Shown here: piece after piece, positions 1 through 7,675 of the stretch | Layout of the letters: the number at the start of each line of letters is the position of its first letter | Position numbering within the stretch: position 1 is the stretch's first letter | NCBI RefSeq assembly: GCF_900112595.1 | Contig: NZ_FOMI01000009.1 | Location: 108,763-172,762 of the forward strand | Origin: Algibacter pectinivorans | Lineage (GTDB): Bacteria; Bacteroidota; Bacteroidia; Flavobacteriales; Flavobacteriaceae | Length of the DNA stretch: 64,000 bases | Direction: 5' to 3' | The notes under the pieces: model-generated | Told to the model about the DNA's origin: nothing | Databases searched by the model: none | What the model saw: the letters and a program-made list of their open reading frames with translations, nothing else | Translations under genes and position numbers: made by a program

Positions 1-282
1 CCACTAGTACTGGCTGTTTATATAGGTATATTTACGGTTATTGAAGATCCTCATGGTACGGTGTCTACCGTGTTTTCATTTATACCATTTACATCGCCCG
101 TAGTTATGCTTATGCGTATTCCTTTTGGTGTGCCTATTTGGCAACAAGTGGTATCTTTGATAATATTAATAGGTACATTTATGTTTACCGTTTGGTTTGC
201 TGCAAAAATTTATCGTGTTGGTATTTTAATGTACGGTAAAAAACCGAGTTATAAGGAATTGATTAAATGGATTAAGTATTAA
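1..282 (+). CDS. ABC-2 type transporter permease, C-terminal end (partial)
   Basis: The reading frame is open from the first base of the window, so only the last 93 residues of the protein are present and the true start lies upstream. The visible part has two hydrophobic segments, roughly residues 1-45 and 52-75 of the fragment, and ends in a short basic tail with KPSYKELIKWIKY. This layout fits the C-terminal end of ABC-2/NatB-type export permeases of Bacteroidota, membrane subunits that work with an ATPase encoded elsewhere. The stop codon is one base from the ATG of the MscS gene, so the two are probably co-transcribed. The family call rests on a short fragment and on my memory of flavobacterial homologues. 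Confidence 0.7.
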   Translation, partial: PLVLAVYIGIFTVIEDPHGTVSTVFSFIPFTSPVVMLMRIPFGVPIWQQVVSLIILIGTFMFTVWFAAKIYRVGILMYGKKPSYKELIKWIKY

Positions 283-283
283 A

Positions 284-1165
284 ATGAATCAAAGTATAGA
301 ACAAATAGAAGAGACTATAAAAGAAAGCTCACTTTGGGAAAAGATTACAGACTTTTTAAATCTGCACTACGATTTTAGTAAAGATATAAGTATTTCTATT
401 AGGGATGTTATTGTTATTATAACCGTAATTTTTATTACTACCTTATTACTAAAATTAGTTTTAAAAATTATTACCAGAAATTTACCAGCCGAGAATAAGG
501 GTAAATTTAATGTGGTTTATGGCTATTTTAGGTGGTTAATATACTTGGTTATTTTATTAATTACGTTAAATAGTTTAGGTGTTAATGTTACGGCTGTTTT
601 TGCGGCATCGGCAGCATTAATGATTGGTATTGGTTTAGCGTTACAAACCCTGTTTCAAGATATTATTTCGGGTGTTTTTATTCTTATAGACCAAACGGTT
701 CATGTAGGCGATATTATTGAGCTAGAAGGCAAAGTAGGACGAGTAGAAGAAATTAAATTAAGAACCACAAGAGCTACAACTATAGACAATAAAGTGCTTA
801 TTATTCCAAATCACTTATATTTAACAACTAGCTTGTATAACTGGACTCAAAACGGAACATCAACAAGAGAAAGTGTTTCTGTAGGAGTGGCTTATGGTAG
901 CGATGTGCAATTAGTTAAAAAGCTACTTTTAGAAGCCGCAAAAAAGCAAAAAGATGTTCTTAAATTTCCAGAACCAACGGTACTATTTACAAATTTTGGC
1001 GATAGTTCATTAGACTTTAAAGTGGCCTTTACTATTAACGATAGTTTTAATGCGCGTATTCCACAAAGTGAAATTCGATTTGAGATTGATAGATTATTCA
1101 GAAAACACAATATAACCATACCATTTCCGCAAAGAGATGTTCATATTTTTAACCCAAAAGAGTAA
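284..1165 (+). CDS. MscS family small-conductance mechanosensitive channel
   Basis: The 293-residue protein is a predicted inner-membrane channel that opens under membrane tension to release solutes on osmotic downshock. It has transmembrane segments near residues 41-63, 82-101 and 103-137. The last is the Gly/Ala-rich pore helix (AASAALMIGIGLALQ), followed by the FQDIISGVFI turn typical of MscS. A beta domain follows (VGDIIELEGKVGRVEEI, then NHLYLTTSLYNWT), then an alpha/beta C-terminal domain. The length matches the minimal three-helix MscS class. The gene starts one base after the upstream permease stop and is followed in the same frame by an outer-membrane barrel gene. Confidence 0.93.
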   Translation: MNQSIEQIEETIKESSLWEKITDFLNLHYDFSKDISISIRDVIVIITVIFITTLLLKLVLKIITRNLPAENKGKFNVVYGYFRWLIYLVILLITLNSLGVNVTAVFAASAALMIGIGLALQTLFQDIISGVFILIDQTVHVGDIIELEGKVGRVEEIKLRTTRATTIDNKVLIIPNHLYLTTSLYNWTQNGTSTRESVSVGVAYGSDVQLVKKLLLEAAKKQKDVLKFPEPTVLFTNFGDSSLDFKVAFTINDSFNARIPQSEIRFEIDRLFRKHNITIPFPQRDVHIFNPKE

Positions 1166-1171
1166 TACAAA

Positions 1172-2080
1172 ATCAAGACCATTACATTAAAACATAGAAT
1201 TAAAGATGCCCTAAAATACCTGCTTATTTTAGGAGGTCTTACATGTTTTCAATTAGGTAATGCCCAACTTACAGATTTAGCGCGTTTGGAGTATTCCTTT
1301 ATTCCGCAAAGTAATTCCGAAGATCAATATACAAGACTAAGAGCGCTTGTAAATTACCCTATTAAAATTAAAGACGATAATTATTTAATAGTAGGTGCAG
1401 AGTATAATCGTATTTTACTTAATTTAGAAGACGATTATCCTTTTGATGTTTCTAGTCTAAAAAAAATTCATGTTATCGATTTAAATTTAGGCTACACATT
1501 TAAATGGAACCAAAGTTGGCGGTTTGGTGTAAAGGTTAATCCTCGAATAGCTTCTACGCTATCTCAACCCATAGGATCTCAGGATTTATTTATTAATGGT
1601 GGCGCGTTTTTTATAAATGATAAAAGGAAAGACGAGAGTTTAAAACGGCCGTATCGCTTAATTTTAGGTTTAACTTATAATGCGACTACAGGACTTCCGT
1701 TTCCGTTGCCTTTTGTTAGTTATTTTAGAGAAATAAACGAAAATTGGAGTTTTAATGCAGGGGTACCAAAGTCCAATTTAAAATACACGTTTAACGAGCG
1801 CAACAACATGCAGGTTTTTGTGGGCTTAGATGGATATATGGCGCACCTTCAAGATGCTACCATTATAGACGGTAAAAAAACAGAGCATATATCATTATCT
1901 GTTGCTATTGGAGGATTAGGGTTCGAGCATTGCTTTACAAAACATTTAGTAGCTTACATGTATAGTGGTTATACATTTAGGTTAAATAACGTTTTACGTA
2001 ATAAAGATAGAGATGAAGTTTTTAAATTTAACACGTTAAATGCTTTTTATTTAAGAACAGGATTAAAATTTAAAATTTAA
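1172..2080 (+). CDS. DUF6268-like outer-membrane beta-barrel protein with ATC start
   Basis: The first conventional start is a TTG at 1286, but the frame stays open upstream to the MscS stop at 1163-1165. That upstream part encodes a clear signal peptide (KYLLILGGLTCFQLGNAQ). The natural N-terminus is therefore I/M-KTITLKHRIKDALKY, beginning with ATC at 1172, six bases after the MscS stop; ATT at 1181 is the alternative. The mature part is rich in alternating aromatic strands (YRLILGLTYNATTG, YMYSGYTFRLNN) and ends in a strand, as expected of an outer-membrane barrel. I assign it to the DUF6268 type by resemblance; no substrate is known. The next gene starts two bases after its stop. Confidence 0.7.
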   Translation: MKTITLKHRIKDALKYLLILGGLTCFQLGNAQLTDLARLEYSFIPQSNSEDQYTRLRALVNYPIKIKDDNYLIVGAEYNRILLNLEDDYPFDVSSLKKIHVIDLNLGYTFKWNQSWRFGVKVNPRIASTLSQPIGSQDLFINGGAFFINDKRKDESLKRPYRLILGLTYNATTGLPFPLPFVSYFREINENWSFNAGVPKSNLKYTFNERNNMQVFVGLDGYMAHLQDATIIDGKKTEHISLSVAIGGLGFEHCFTKHLVAYMYSGYTFRLNNVLRNKDRDEVFKFNTLNAFYLRTGLKFKI

Positions 2081-2082
2081 GT

Positions 2083-3246
2083 ATGTCAAAAATTTTAGTA
2101 ATTGAAGATGAAGCAGCTATTAGACGCGTGCTTGTAAAAATTCTTTCAGAAGAAAACGAAGCCTATAAAGTAGATGAAGCAGAAGATGGTTTGGCAGGTA
2201 TTGAAAAAATAAAAGACGAAGATTTCGACTTAATACTTTGCGATATTAAAATGCCAAAAATGGATGGTGTCGAGGTGCTAGAGGCTGTTAAAAAAATAAA
2301 ACCTGAAGTTCCAATAGTTATGATTTCTGGTCATGGCGATTTAGATACAGCAGTAAATACAATGCGTTTAGGAGCTTTCGATTATATATCGAAACCACCA
2401 GATTTAAACCGTTTATTAAATACCGTACGCAATGCTTTAGATAGAAAAGAATTGGTTGTCGAGAACAAAATTCTTAAAAAGAAGGTTAGCAAAAAATATG
2501 AGATGATTGGCGAAAGCGAAGTCATATCTCAAATTAAATCCATTATCGATAAAGTAGCACCAACCGATGCGCGTGTGTTAATTACTGGACCTAACGGAAC
2601 AGGAAAAGAATTAGTAGCCCATTGGTTGCACGAAAAGAGTACACGCTCTAAAGGAAGTTTAATAGAAGTTAACTGTGCAGCCATACCAAGCGAGTTAATT
2701 GAAAGCGAATTGTTTGGTCATGTAAAAGGCGCGTTTACAAGTGCAAATAAAGACCGTGCGGGAAAATTTGAAGCCGCTAATGGCGGTACTATTTTTCTAG
2801 ACGAAATAGGCGATATGAGTCTTTCTGCCCAAGCCAAAGTATTACGTGCATTGCAAGAAAGTAGGGTGCAACGTGTAGGTAGCGATAAAGACATTAAGGT
2901 CGATGTTAGGGTTATAGCAGCAACCAACAAAAATTTAAAAAAGGAGATAGAAGAAGGTAGATTTCGAGAAGATTTATACCACAGACTAGCCGTAATTTTG
3001 GTTAAAGTTCCAGCCTTAAACGATAGGCGAGAGGATATTCCCTTATTAGTAGAGCATTTTTCAAACAAAATAGCTAGCGAGCAAGGAACGGCCAAAAAAG
3101 GCTTTTCAGATAAAGCTATAAAACTGCTTCAAGAGTACGATTGGACCGGAAATATTAGAGAGCTTCGTAACGTTATAGAGCGTTTAATTATCCTTGGTGG
3201 TAACGAGGTAAGCGAACAAGATGTAAAGCTATTTGCATCAAAATAA
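2083..3246 (+). CDS. Sigma-54-dependent response regulator (NtrC type, no HTH domain)
   Basis: Residues 1-120 form a receiver domain with acidic pocket E8/D9, phospho-acceptor D54 (LCDIKMPKMDG) and conserved K104. Residues 140-370 form a sigma-54 AAA+ domain with Walker A GPNGTGKE at 169-176, the sigma-54 contact loop GAFTSA at 216-221 (GAFTGA in the family consensus), Walker B GGTIFLDEIGD and the R-finger region. The protein ends at residue 387, just after the AAA+ lid helix (ELRNVIERLIILGG), so the Fis-type helix-turn-helix of NtrC is missing. It could act from solution on sigma-54 polymerase without binding an enhancer. No partner histidine kinase lies in the window. Confidence 0.92.
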   Translation: MSKILVIEDEAAIRRVLVKILSEENEAYKVDEAEDGLAGIEKIKDEDFDLILCDIKMPKMDGVEVLEAVKKIKPEVPIVMISGHGDLDTAVNTMRLGAFDYISKPPDLNRLLNTVRNALDRKELVVENKILKKKVSKKYEMIGESEVISQIKSIIDKVAPTDARVLITGPNGTGKELVAHWLHEKSTRSKGSLIEVNCAAIPSELIESELFGHVKGAFTSANKDRAGKFEAANGGTIFLDEIGDMSLSAQAKVLRALQESRVQRVGSDKDIKVDVRVIAATNKNLKKEIEEGRFREDLYHRLAVILVKVPALNDRREDIPLLVEHFSNKIASEQGTAKKGFSDKAIKLLQEYDWTGNIRELRNVIERLIILGGNEVSEQDVKLFASK

Positions 3247-3265
3247 ATTTAAAATATAAAGACAC

Positions 3266-4123
3266 ATGCAAGTAGATAATTATAAAGTAACATCGGCCAT
3301 TAGTCTTAAAAAATCGGTAACAAAAGTTGTTGTAGACGATGCCGAAAAGGAACTTAAAAAAGTTCGTAAAAAACTAGGTAAACTACAAGATACCCTTTAT
3401 GCACACGGCAAATATGCGGTTTTAGTGTGTATTCAAGGTATGGACACCGCCGGAAAAGACAGTTTAATTCGCGAAGTCTTTAAAGATTTTAATGCACGAG
3501 GAGTGGTGGTTCATAGTTTTAAAGTGCCAACGCCGTTGGAGTTAAAACACGATTTTTTATGGCGCCATTACATCGCGCTTCCGGCACGAGGTAAATTTGG
3601 CGTTTTTAACCGCACGCATTACGAAAATGTGCTGGTAACACGCGTACATCCAGAGTATGTAATGGGCGAAAATATTCCGGGTATAAACACCGTAAACGAT
3701 GTTAACGATGCCTTTTGGGACAAGCGTTTCGAGCAAATAAATAACTTCGAGAAGCACATTGCCCAAAACGGAACCATAATTTTTAAATTCTTCTTAAACC
3801 TATCCAAGGACGAACAGAAAAATAGACTTCTACGTCGCCTTAACAAGAAAGAAAAAAACTGGAAATTCTCGGCAGGCGATTTGGAAGAGCGCAAATTATG
3901 GGACGCGTATCAAACCTATTACGAAGAGGCTATAAATAGAACATCCAAGCCACATGCACCTTGGTTTACTGTGCCGGCAGACGATAAACCATCGGCACGA
4001 TTCATTATGGCAAAAATCATGTACAACACCTTAAGCACATACACCGATATTAAAGAACCAGAATTAGACGATAAGGTTAAAGCCAACATCGAAATGTATA
4101 AGCAAGAGCTAAGTAACGAGTAG
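3266..4123 (+). CDS. ppk2: PPK2 family polyphosphate kinase / polyP:nucleotide phosphotransferase
   Basis: The 285-residue protein has the PPK2 fold signature: Walker A-like GMDTAGKDS at 58-66, the lid and Walker B region NFNARGVVVHSFKVP-like, and the FGVFNRTHYENVLVTRVHP segment that contains the conserved Arg and acidic residues. PPK2 enzymes move phosphate between inorganic polyphosphate and nucleotides in the cytoplasm. The single-domain length of about 285 residues fits the short PPK2 classes rather than tandem-domain class II. I cannot decide between AMP-, ADP- or dual-specific activity by eye. It follows the sigma-54 regulator by 19 bases, which hints at a shared stress role. Confidence 0.92.
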   Translation: MQVDNYKVTSAISLKKSVTKVVVDDAEKELKKVRKKLGKLQDTLYAHGKYAVLVCIQGMDTAGKDSLIREVFKDFNARGVVVHSFKVPTPLELKHDFLWRHYIALPARGKFGVFNRTHYENVLVTRVHPEYVMGENIPGINTVNDVNDAFWDKRFEQINNFEKHIAQNGTIIFKFFLNLSKDEQKNRLLRRLNKKEKNWKFSAGDLEERKLWDAYQTYYEEAINRTSKPHAPWFTVPADDKPSARFIMAKIMYNTLSTYTDIKEPELDDKVKANIEMYKQELSNE

Positions 4124-4128
4124 GTTTT

Positions 4129-4279
4129 GGGCGTTTTAACACGCTTTCACTACTCAATCTTTTTTGTGTATTTAGTGTTTTCGTAGCATTAAAAGGGGGG
4201 TATTTAAAAATATAACCCCTTTATAAGGTTTTGGTTAACACAAAAAAGGATTTCAAACATGCCGTTCAATCGTTAACGC
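4129..4279. repeat. Interspersed GGGCGTT...AACGC palindromic repeat element, copy 1
   Basis: The stretch begins GGGCGTTTTAACACG and ends CGTTAACGC, with complementary outer ends. Inner arms at 4157-4169 (ATC then a T-run and GTGT) and 4238-4251 (ACAC, an A-run and GGAT) can pair, giving a long imperfect hairpin. A smaller hairpin (4191-4222, GGGG/CCCC arms) sits in the centre. The same end pattern recurs at 63292-63378. I remember closely similar intergenic elements as being common in Flavobacteriaceae genomes. The function is unknown. Confidence 0.65.
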
Positions 4280-4364
4280 ATTTGCCCCATGCTATTAACA
4301 CAAATTTAGGGTTCTGGTTAATACCTAATTTTTAAGAAATAGTATCTTTAAAAAAAATAACACC

Positions 4365-5768
4365 ATGAAACGAATACTTCTAATTTTAATAGTAATTAGT
4401 ACTTCAATTGGCTATTCTCAAACCGATGCCGAGGTTTTAAGAACCATTTACACACAATCTTTAACAAACGGAAAAAGCTACGATTGGTTAAACCATTTAT
4501 CCAATCAAATTGGTAGCAGGTTATCGGGTTCTCTGGGTGCAGAACGCGCTGTAGCTTATACAAAAGAGGAGCTAGAAGCCTTAGGATTAGATAAGGTGTG
4601 GTTACAACCCGTAATGGTTCCAAAATGGGTGCGTGGAGCAAAAGAATTTGCCTTTATAGAAACCGAACCAGGTAAAACTACTAACGTTAATATCTGTGCC
4701 CTTGGTGGCTCTGTAGCAACCCCAGCTTTAGGATTAAAGGCCCAAGTGGTAGAGGTGCATAACTTTCAAGAATTAGAAGCCTTAGGTACTGCAGGCGTAC
4801 AAGGTAAAATAGTATTTTATAATCGCCCTATGCAAGCCGATTTAATTCAAACTTTCGATGCTTATGGTGGCTGTGTTAATCAGCGTTACCAAGGCGCAGT
4901 AGAAGCTATAAAATATGGCGCTGTTGGTGTTATTGTGCGATCTATGAATTTACGCATGGACGATTTACCGCATACAGGAAGTATGACCTATAATAATGTA
5001 CCAGTCGATAAACGTATTCCTTCGGCAGCCATTAGTACAAACGATGCAGAGTTATTAAGTACCATGTTAAAACTCGATAAATCTATTCAATTTTATTTTA
5101 AGCAAAATTGTAAGCAACTTAAAGATGTACAATCGCATAACGTAATAGGCGAAATTACAGGAAGCGAATTCCCAGACGAATATATTATTGTTGGCGGCCA
5201 TTTAGATTCTTGGGATTTAGGCGATGGCTCTCACGATGATGGTGCAGGCGTAGTGCAATCTATGGATGTTTTACGCTTGTTAAAAGCATCTGGAATTAAA
5301 CCAAAACGCAGTATTCGTGTGGTATTATTTATGAACGAGGAAAACGGATTACGCGGTGGTAATAAATATGCCGAGGTTGCCAAACAGAAAAACGAGAATC
5401 ATATTTTTGCTCTAGAAAGTGATGCGGGAGGCTTTACACCGCGTGGTTTTAGTTTCGATTGTAGCGATGCTGCTTTTAGTCAAGTATTAAGCTGGCAACA
5501 ATTGTTTAAACCCTATCTTATTCATTATTTTGAAAAAGGAGGTAGCGGTGCAGATGTAGGGCCTTTAAAAACAGAATCTATTGTTTTGGCTGGTTTACGT
5601 CCAGATTCTCAGCGCTATTTCGACCATCACCATGCTAGTAACGATACTTTCGATGCTATAAATAAACGCGAACTAGAACTAGGCGCTGCAACAATGACAT
5701 CTTTAGTGTATTTATTCGATAAGTATGGTGTAAACCCTATTTCTAATAGCAGCCTAATAAAAAACTAA
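4365..5768 (+). CDS. Secreted M28-family metallopeptidase (carboxypeptidase Q-like)
   Basis: A signal peptide (KRILLILIVISTSIGYSQ) precedes a 467-residue protein. A PA-type insert is visible around residues 120-230. It is followed by the M28 zinc site: GGHLDSWDLGDGSHDDGAG near 277-295 supplies the first His and the bridging Asp, NEEN near 324 supplies the catalytic Glu pair, LESDAGG near 350 supplies another metal Asp, and HHHASNDTFD near 420 supplies the last His. The closest animal counterpart in layout is carboxypeptidase Q, a dipeptidase. It probably cuts peptides in the periplasm or outside the cell. It is followed after 25 bases by the DinB-like secreted protein. A TATCTTTA box near 4343 may be its promoter. 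Confidence 0.9.
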   Translation: MKRILLILIVISTSIGYSQTDAEVLRTIYTQSLTNGKSYDWLNHLSNQIGSRLSGSLGAERAVAYTKEELEALGLDKVWLQPVMVPKWVRGAKEFAFIETEPGKTTNVNICALGGSVATPALGLKAQVVEVHNFQELEALGTAGVQGKIVFYNRPMQADLIQTFDAYGGCVNQRYQGAVEAIKYGAVGVIVRSMNLRMDDLPHTGSMTYNNVPVDKRIPSAAISTNDAELLSTMLKLDKSIQFYFKQNCKQLKDVQSHNVIGEITGSEFPDEYIIVGGHLDSWDLGDGSHDDGAGVVQSMDVLRLLKASGIKPKRSIRVVLFMNEENGLRGGNKYAEVAKQKNENHIFALESDAGGFTPRGFSFDCSDAAFSQVLSWQQLFKPYLIHYFEKGGSGADVGPLKTESIVLAGLRPDSQRYFDHHHASNDTFDAINKRELELGAATMTSLVYLFDKYGVNPISNSSLIKN

Positions 5769-5793
5769 TATCTTTAGCATAAAGTTACGGTCT

Positions 5794-6348
5794 ATGAAGT
5801 TATTATTACTAGTACTCAACTTATTTTTTACAATTATTTTTATGGCACAAACTACAGAAGAACTTCCTTTTTATGAAATTCCAGATAATCCCAATACGTA
5901 TACAGCAGAAACGGTGGCAGCTAGAACAATTGATGGTTTAGGATTTCGTTTTTATTGGGCTACACAAGGTTTAAGTAACGAAGATTTAAGCCATAAAGCT
6001 AGTGCATCTGGAAGAACTTCAGCCGAAACTATTACGCATATTTATGGGCTTTCAAAATTTATTAGAAATAGTATCTTAGTAAATAATAAGGACGAAAATA
6101 GAACGGCGTTAAGTTTTAAAGACCAGCGTAAACAAACCTTACTAAACTTAAAACTAGTGTCCGATGTGTTACGCGATACAAAAACACCATACAATCTTGA
6201 AAACTCCGAGATTCCTTTCTGGAACATTATTAATGGACCCATTGAAGACGCTTTATGGCATTGCGGACAAATTGTTATGCTACGACGTGCATCAGGAAAT
6301 CCTTTTAATTCTAAGGTAAATCTATTTAGTGGAGCAGTACAAAAGTAA
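5794..6348 (+). CDS. Secreted DinB-like four-helix protein
   Basis: The 184-residue protein has a signal peptide (LLLLVLNLFFTIIFMAQ), so it is exported, which is less usual for the normally cytoplasmic DinB/YfiT fold. The rest is mostly helical. The segment PIEDALWHCGQIVMLRRASGNP carries the His that ligates metal in DinB-like enzymes, with a second candidate His in ETITHIYGLSKF. These proteins are often metal-dependent thiol transferases, but no substrate can be read from the sequence. It is most likely co-transcribed with the M28 peptidase upstream. Confidence 0.75.
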   Translation: MKLLLLVLNLFFTIIFMAQTTEELPFYEIPDNPNTYTAETVAARTIDGLGFRFYWATQGLSNEDLSHKASASGRTSAETITHIYGLSKFIRNSILVNNKDENRTALSFKDQRKQTLLNLKLVSDVLRDTKTPYNLENSEIPFWNIINGPIEDALWHCGQIVMLRRASGNPFNSKVNLFSGAVQK

Positions 6349-6558
6349 TATGTAAGCTTGTTATTTTACTTTTAGAAAAAAATACATTAAAGTTAATTTA
6401 ATAAGATTTATTATTGTTCATTTTATAGGTAGCTTAAGCACCATTTATCTTTATTATTAGCTTTATAAATCATGTGTTTTTTTGAAGATTAGATAAACTA
6501 TTAACTATAATCAAATGTTTTATAGTTTATGTAAATAAGGCAGTTATGTAAAAAAATT

Positions 6559-6593
6559 CTCCAAAGTCTTAGTGATTTTGGAGGCTTTTTTTT
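6559..6593 (+). terminator. Rho-independent terminator, probably bidirectional
   Basis: CTCCAAA at 6559-6565 pairs with TTTGGAG at 6577-6583 and is followed by GC and eight T's. The six A's just upstream make it usable in reverse for the minus-strand hydroxylase gene that ends at 6606. Confidence 0.8.
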
Positions 6594-6605
6594 AATCTTA
6601 AAAAG

Positions 6606-7544
6606 TTAGCTTTTTAAGGTTTCTGCTTCCATTTGTTTGCGTATTTGTTTAATGGTAAGGGTACTACCATCATGACTCCAACCTGGTGCACCAAAAGCAT
6701 ACATGAATTTATGGTACCAGTTTTTAGATTTCTTCATATCATTCCAGATATCCTTGTATTCATGAGTTAAAATAACTAATGGATTATAGGAGTTAGGAGC
6801 GTGCGTTACACCATATTTTATTTCAATGTTTTCATCTAGTTCTTTCCAGGTACCAAACATTTTATCAAAAATATTTAAAAATCCTCCATGGTTTTTATCC
6901 ATATACTCTAGATTTTGAGCGTGATGTACTTGATGCATGGTGTGTGTATTCATAAATTTTTCTATGAATCCCATTTTAGGAATATAAACCGAATGTAATT
7001 GGAATTGCCAAAGGGCTTCAATACCTAAACATACCACCAACATTTCTGGAGGAAAACCAATTGCAGGAATCCACATATAGAAAAAAGGTTTATAAAAAAT
7101 AGTAAACCAACCGTTTCTTACAGCAGTTCCTAAATTAAAATTATCCGAAGAATGGTGTACAATATGTGCTGCCCATAAAAAGCGTACGTTATGATTTTGT
7201 CTATGAAACCAATAATAACTAAAATCATCTAACAATTGGCATATTAACCATGTATACCAGGCATAACCAAAAGATTCCCAACCCATAATGTTCATACGAA
7301 CACCATCAACTAACGGGTTAAAAACTTCATAAACATAATTAAATAGTACTATGGCTGCTATTGTTTTGGTAAGTGGAGCTAGTATAGCTGAGCCAATTCC
7401 CATGGTAAGACTTGCACCTAAATCTTTCCAATTGTATAATTTTTTACTTTTTTCGTCATTATGGTTTTTACTATAAGTAAGTTCTAATAAAATTAAACCT
7501 AAAAAACAAGGTACTCCGTAAACGAGGGGGTTTGTAAAATCCAT
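6606..7544 (-). CDS. Sterol desaturase / fatty acid hydroxylase superfamily protein
   Basis: The 312-residue protein is a membrane di-iron oxygenase by its three histidine boxes: WFHRQNHN and AAHIVHHSSDN in the first half, and MHQVHHAQN followed by HGG near residues 200-220. Hydrophobic stretches at about 8-25, 45-70 and 90-115, and again around 150-175, place it in the membrane with the iron site on the cytoplasmic side. Family members hydroxylate or desaturate fatty acids or sterols; in Bacteroidota a role in modifying lipids is likely but not shown here. The gene stands alone between a terminator and lysA, which lies upstream on the same strand. Confidence 0.9.
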   Translation of the reverse strand: MDFTNPLVYGVPCFLGLILLELTYSKNHNDEKSKKLYNWKDLGASLTMGIGSAILAPLTKTIAAIVLFNYVYEVFNPLVDGVRMNIMGWESFGYAWYTWLICQLLDDFSYYWFHRQNHNVRFLWAAHIVHHSSDNFNLGTAVRNGWFTIFYKPFFYMWIPAIGFPPEMLVVCLGIEALWQFQLHSVYIPKMGFIEKFMNTHTMHQVHHAQNLEYMDKNHGGFLNIFDKMFGTWKELDENIEIKYGVTHAPNSYNPLVILTHEYKDIWNDMKKSKNWYHKFMYAFGAPGWSHDGSTLTIKQIRKQMEAETLKS

Positions 7545-7611
7545 AATATTATAATTTTCTCAAAAATATAACGATTTTAATTGTAATGCTTAATAAGCTT
7601 CAAGTAATTTC

Positions 7612-7655
7612 AAAAAAAAATGGCTTTAAAACAATTTTTGAGTTTTAAAGCCATT
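7612..7655 (-). terminator. Terminator of lysA
   Basis: Read on the minus strand, a 14-bp perfect stem (AATGGCTTTAAAAC at 7619-7632 pairing with 7642-7655) is followed at once by a run of nine T's (7620-7612). It lies 21 bases after the lysA stop. Confidence 0.88.
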
Positions 7656-7675
7656 AATATTTTTTCAGAAAGCTA

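Noticed and set aside
2718..3095. A 125-codon minus-strand open frame
   Set aside because: It is antisense to the sigma-54 activator gene, whose protein motifs are unmistakable on the plus strand.
4191..4222. Hairpin GGGG...CCCC as terminator of ppk2
   Set aside because: No T-run follows the stem on either strand; it is better seen as the core of the repeat element.
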